From positions 1 to 17,916 of the forward strand of contig CAZXCQ010000119.1 in NCBI GenBank assembly GCA_964639275.1: a stretch of DNA of 17,916 nucleotides. Direction: 5' to 3'. Below the pieces are notes generated by a model. That model was not told where the DNA came from, did no database searches, and saw only the letters and a list, made by a program, of their open reading frames with translations. Shown here one piece after another: positions 15,435-17,916 of the stretch. Position 1 is the first letter of the stretch, and the number at the start of each line of letters is the position of its first letter. Source of the DNA: CAZXCQ01 sp964639275. Lineage in GTDB: Bacteria > Desulfobacterota > DSM-4660 > Desulfatiglandales > Desulfatiglandaceae. Made by a program: the position numbers and the translations under genes.

Positions 15435-15537
15435 GTATCAATTAGCTTTTTTCAAGATCGACTCTTGGAGAGGGCAACGGAATCCCCGTTGCCCGGTTTC
15501 ATAAAGCTAAAGAGTTACAAAAAAACTAAACTGATAC
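15435..15537. repeat. R1 intergenic repeat, copy F (opposite orientation)
   Basis: It reads GTATCAATTAGC at the left and ends GCTAAAGAGTTAC then ACTAAACTGATAC, so it is inverted relative to copies A, D and E. The hairpin arms GGGCAACGG (15472-15480) and CCGTTGCCC (15486-15494) are perfect. Confidence 0.8.
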
Positions 15538-15552
15538 CTTCTTGATAAATTC

Positions 15553-15590
15553 GTAACATTTCAAGAAGCAAGAGGAAAGCCACGGCAGGG
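15553..15590. repeat. R2 repeat fragment
   Basis: GTAACATTTCAAGAAGCAAG followed by AGGAAAGCCACGGCAGG resembles a degraded left half of R2. With copies E and F and R4, it means that most of 15187-15600 is repeat DNA; no gene is seen there. Confidence 0.45.
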
Positions 15591-15640
15591 AGTGCGCCTT
15601 TTCAAATAATCGATCGCCAGACAAAAATGGCCCAACACCC

Positions 15641-15668
15641 TTGACAATTCAAAAAACGTGTTTATCTT
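15641..15668 (+). promoter_or_regulatory. Sigma-70-like promoter of groES-groEL
   Basis: A perfect -35 TTGACA (15641-15646), a 16-bp spacer and a -10 TATCTT (15663-15668) lie 145 bp upstream of the groES start. No sigma-32-type CCCCAT box is seen. Initiation would fall near 15675, leaving a leader of about 140 bases. Confidence 0.65.
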
Positions 15669-15682
15669 CTATCCGGTTTTTT

Positions 15683-15704
15683 TGATATTAGGCTAGTAAT
15701 ATCA
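15683..15704. promoter_or_regulatory. 22-bp perfect palindrome just downstream of the groES promoter
   Basis: TGATATTA-GGCTAG-TAATATCA has 8-bp perfect arms and begins 15 bp after the -10 box. The position is that of a repressor operator or an early leader hairpin. It does not match CIRCE (TTAGCACTC-N9-GAGTGCTAA). Confidence 0.5.
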
Positions 15705-15739
15705 GTAAGTTATATCTTTTGTTGTAAACCCGGTCTTAA

Positions 15740-15768
15740 AGTGCCCAGTCTCAAAGGAGGTGGGCACT
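15740..15768. promoter_or_regulatory. Inverted repeat in the groES leader
   Basis: AGTGCCCA (15740-15747) and TGGGCACT (15761-15768) form 8-bp perfect arms. The loop holds AAAGGAGG, identical to the true groES ribosome-binding region at 15796-15803. The resemblance to CIRCE is weak. A leader hairpin with a decoy ribosome-binding site is possible. Confidence 0.4.
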
Positions 15769-15813
15769 GTCTGTTCATTTTTCAGAAAACCTATGAAAGG
15801 AGGTCTTGGAGGG

Positions 15814-16101
15814 ATGAAAATACGGCCATTAAACGACAGGGTACTGGTTATCAGGATTGAGGAGGAAGAGAAGACCGCGGGCGGCATCATTATTCCGGAC
15901 ACAGCCAAAGAAAAACCGCAAGAAGGGAAAGTGATCGCTGTGGGCCCGGGAAAGGTAGATGAGAATGGAAAACGCATTCCCCTGGAGGTCAAGAAGAATG
16001 ACCGTGTTCTTTTTAGCAAGTACGGGGGCAATGAAATTCAGATCGGCGGGGTAGAACACTTAATCTTACGAGAAGACGATATCTTGGGTATCGTTGAGTG
16101 A
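15814..16101 (+). CDS. groES: Co-chaperonin GroES
   Basis: This 95-residue protein is the lid of the GroEL chaperonin. The family pattern is clear: MKIRPLNDRVLV at the start, the mobile loop near 17-32 with GGIIIPDTAKEKP, AVGPGK, and a C-terminal half ending EHLILREDDILGIVE. The ATG at 15814 has AAGGAGGT ten bases upstream, and the first residues match the family, so the in-frame GTG at 15760 is rejected. groEL follows after 25 bp. Loop residues III, where many GroES have IVL, should contact GroEL helices. Expression is expected from the TTGACA/TATCTT promoter, with control by leader palindromes rather than CIRCE. Confidence 0.97.
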   Translation: MKIRPLNDRVLVIRIEEEEKTAGGIIIPDTAKEKPQEGKVIAVGPGKVDENGKRIPLEVKKNDRVLFSKYGGNEIQIGGVEHLILREDDILGIVE

Positions 16102-16126
16102 TCAAATAGTTAGGAGGTCTATAATC

Positions 16127-17749
16127 ATGGCAGGCAAAGAGATTCGATATGGCGAAAAGGCCAGAGAGAGCATGATGAAGGGGGTTGATACCCTGGCCGA
16201 AGCGGTGAAGGTGACCCTCGGACCAAAGGGACGTAATGTGCTTCTTGACAAATCATGGGGCTCTCCCAAATCCACAAAGGATGGTGTGACAGTCGCCAAG
16301 GAAATAGGGCTTGAAGACAAGTTTGAAAACATGGGAGCACAGATGGTCAAGGAAGTCGCTTCCAAGACATCTGACGTGGCAGGGGACGGCACGACTACCG
16401 CCACCCTGCTTGCCCAGGCCATATATCGGGAGGGCTCCAAGCTGGTGGCAGCGGGCGCCAATCCCATGGCCATCAAACGCGGTTTGGATAAGGCCGTGAA
16501 TCTGGTTGTGGCCGAGCTGCAGAAGCTATCAAAACCCACCAAGGAAAAGAAAGAGATCGCCCAGGTCGGGACCATCTCTGCCAATAATGATACCGCCATC
16601 GGTGACGTCATCTCTGAGGCCATGGAAAAGGTTGGCAAAGAGGGGGTCATTACGGTGGAAGAGGCCAAGAGCATGGAGACATCTCTTGAGATCGTCGAAG
16701 GGATGCAGTTTGACCGGGGATACTTGAGCCCGTATTTTGTAACCAATCCAGAAAAGATGGAGGCACACCTGGAAGAGCCTTATATCCTTCTCCATGAAAA
16801 GAAGATCAGCAGCATGAAGGACCTGATTCCCATCCTGGAACAGATCGCAAAGATGTCAAAGCCCCTCCTGCTCATTGCCGAGGATGTCGAGGGTGAGGCC
16901 CTGGCAACACTGGTGGTCAACAAACTGCGGGGGACCTTGCAGTGTGTCGCCGTAAAGGCCCCCGGGTTTGGAGACAGGCGCAAGGCCATGCTGGAAGATA
17001 TAGCGATCCTGACCGGTGGTCATGTCATCAGCGAAGACCTCGGCATAAAGCTGGAAAATGTCACATTGTCCGACCTTGGAACTGCCAAACGCATTTCCAT
17101 TGACAAGGAAAACACGACCATCGTAGATGGCGGCGGAAGCAGGCAAGATCTGGAAGGCCGGGTCAAACAGATAAGGGTTCAGATTGATGAAACCACCAGC
17201 GACTATGACCGAGAAAAGCTTCAGGAACGTCTGGCAAAACTCATTGGTGGTGTGGCCGTAATCAATGTGGGTGCTGCCACCGAGGCGGAAATGAAGGAGA
17301 AAAAGGACCGGGTTGAGGACGCCCTGAATGCGACCCGTGCTGCCGTGGAAGAAGGTATTGTTCCGGGTGGTGGGGTCGCTTACATACGCGCCATGAAGGC
17401 CCTTGAAAAGGCCGAGGCCAAGGGCGAAGGTCAGATGGGAATCAATCTGGTAAAACGGGCGCTTGAGGAACCTGTGAGACAGATCGCCAACAATGCAGGT
17501 TTTGAGGGTTCGGTGGTCGTCCAGCGCGTGATTGAAGGCAAAGACGCCTTTGGGTTTAACGCCGAGACCGGCCAATACGAAGACCTGATTAAGGCCGGTG
17601 TTATCGATCCAACAAAGGTGACGCGGTTTGCGCTTCAGAATGCCGCATCAGTGGCCGGGCTCCTGTTGACAACCGAGGCCATGGTCGCTGAAAAACCGGA
17701 GAAGAAGAAACAGCGTGGCCCAGCCATGCCCCCGGAAGACATGTATTAA
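16127..17749 (+). CDS. groEL: Chaperonin GroEL
   Basis: This 540-residue subunit of the tetradecameric ATP-driven folding chamber is complete. The ATP-binding features are present: LGPKGRNVLL (31-40), the DGVTVAKEI segment (52-60) and GDGTTTAT (86-93), with the family motif RAAVEEGIVPGGG in the second equatorial half. The ATG has AGGAGGT eight bases upstream. The C-terminus ends RGPAMPPEDMY and lacks the glycine-methionine-rich tail found in many bacterial GroEL proteins, so the cavity floor may differ. The gene is the second of the groES-groEL operon and is followed 23 bp later by a 12-bp perfect hairpin. Confidence 0.98.
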   Translation: MAGKEIRYGEKARESMMKGVDTLAEAVKVTLGPKGRNVLLDKSWGSPKSTKDGVTVAKEIGLEDKFENMGAQMVKEVASKTSDVAGDGTTTATLLAQAIYREGSKLVAAGANPMAIKRGLDKAVNLVVAELQKLSKPTKEKKEIAQVGTISANNDTAIGDVISEAMEKVGKEGVITVEEAKSMETSLEIVEGMQFDRGYLSPYFVTNPEKMEAHLEEPYILLHEKKISSMKDLIPILEQIAKMSKPLLLIAEDVEGEALATLVVNKLRGTLQCVAVKAPGFGDRRKAMLEDIAILTGGHVISEDLGIKLENVTLSDLGTAKRISIDKENTTIVDGGGSRQDLEGRVKQIRVQIDETTSDYDREKLQERLAKLIGGVAVINVGAATEAEMKEKKDRVEDALNATRAAVEEGIVPGGGVAYIRAMKALEKAEAKGEGQMGINLVKRALEEPVRQIANNAGFEGSVVVQRVIEGKDAFGFNAETGQYEDLIKAGVIDPTKVTRFALQNAASVAGLLLTTEAMVAEKPEKKKQRGPAMPPEDMY

Positions 17750-17772
17750 ACCCTTTTTCACCAAGCCCACTG

Positions 17773-17800
17773 CCCGGGCAGGGCCTTTGCCCTGCCCGGG
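17773..17800 (+). terminator. Hairpin after groEL, probable terminator
   Basis: CCCGGGCAGGGC and GCCCTGCCCGGG form a perfect 12-bp GC-rich stem with a CTTT loop. No T tract follows, so it may end transcription with help, or protect the mRNA 3-prime end. Confidence 0.6.
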
Positions 17801-17815
17801 AACTATCCGACTCCT

Positions 17816-17888
17816 GTAACTTCTCAAAAACCAGGGGGGTTAATGGATTGTGGCGTGGCATGGGGTCTTTTTTTCTTCCACATGCCTC
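17816..17888. repeat. R2 intergenic repeat, copy 3 (inverted relative to copy 1)
   Basis: It starts GTAACTTCTCAAAAACC and ends CTTCCACATGCCTC. The reverse complement matches 71-143 closely, including the run of A and the ATGCCAC/CCACAAT core. The final 28 bases of the window show nothing recognisable. Confidence 0.8.
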
Positions 17889-17916
17889 TAATAGGGGGCC
17901 CGGCAGTGCCGTCTCA

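Noticed and set aside
4219..15537. CRISPR array made of the repeated intergenic sequences
   Set aside because: The copies are kilobases apart, vary in length and orientation, and have no regular spacers or cas genes.
15740..15768. CIRCE element upstream of groES
   Set aside because: The arms AGTGCCCA/TGGGCACT and the 13-base spacer do not fit TTAGCACTC-N9-GAGTGCTAA.
16856..17575. 239-codon antisense frame in groEL
   Set aside because: It is a shadow of the strongly conserved groEL coding sequence.

Overview
The window looks like a scaffold from an anaerobic member of the Desulfobacterota (former Deltaproteobacteria), probably an assembled environmental genome because it holds a gap of exactly 100 N. 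The lineage call is an inference. It rests on a DUF6178-type protein, a HEAT-like protein of the kind called DVU0298 family, a YcaO-TPR fusion, a flavodiiron protein, a ferredoxin/BFD iron-sulfur protein and moderate GC content. No rRNA, tRNA, CRISPR array or transposase is visible.

Layout. (1) 212-2240, plus: a two-gene operon, an iron-sulfur protein with two 4Fe-4S sites and a BFD-like domain, overlapping by 8 bp a 468-residue protein that resembles a very divergent lactate racemase (LarA) homologue. (2) 2477-4204, plus: a thiamine-diphosphate enzyme of the acetolactate synthase / benzoylformate decarboxylase superfamily, preceded by a hairpin terminator and an orphan T-box-like sequence on the opposite strand. 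(3) 4309-8947, minus: a class I aminotransferase; then, beyond a repeat-filled gap, an MFS transporter, a Crp/Fnr regulator and an amidohydrolase (transcribed amidohydrolase, regulator, transporter). These genes suggest uptake and breakdown of a small organic or keto acid, but no substrate can be named. (4) 8948-9570: repeats and the N gap, which lies inside an imperfect inverted repeat. (5) 9571-15186, plus: HEAT-like protein, flavodiiron protein, YcaO-TPR protein and DUF6178 protein. This is the most interesting part: a probable ATP-dependent peptide- or protein-modifying enzyme beside an O2/NO-reducing flavoprotein and two uncharacterised proteins. (6) 15814-17749, plus: groES-groEL behind a clear sigma-70-like promoter, with two inverted repeats in the leader and no CIRCE element, followed by a strong hairpin.

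The intergenic DNA is unusually rich in short, non-coding, palindromic repeats. Family R1 (six copies, about 80-110 bp) has ends like GTAACACTTTAGCC and AATTGATAC around a GC-rich hairpin. Family R2 (three good copies and two fragments) has GTAACWTCTCAAAAACC ends, and two long copies lie in opposite orientation at the two edges of the window. R3 is a pair of inverted GGTTCA-rich blocks, and R4 is a CTGGATTCCGG-type palindrome. Several copies touch coding ends: an R1 end provides the stop codon of the aminotransferase and another R1 copy provides the start region of the DUF6178 gene.
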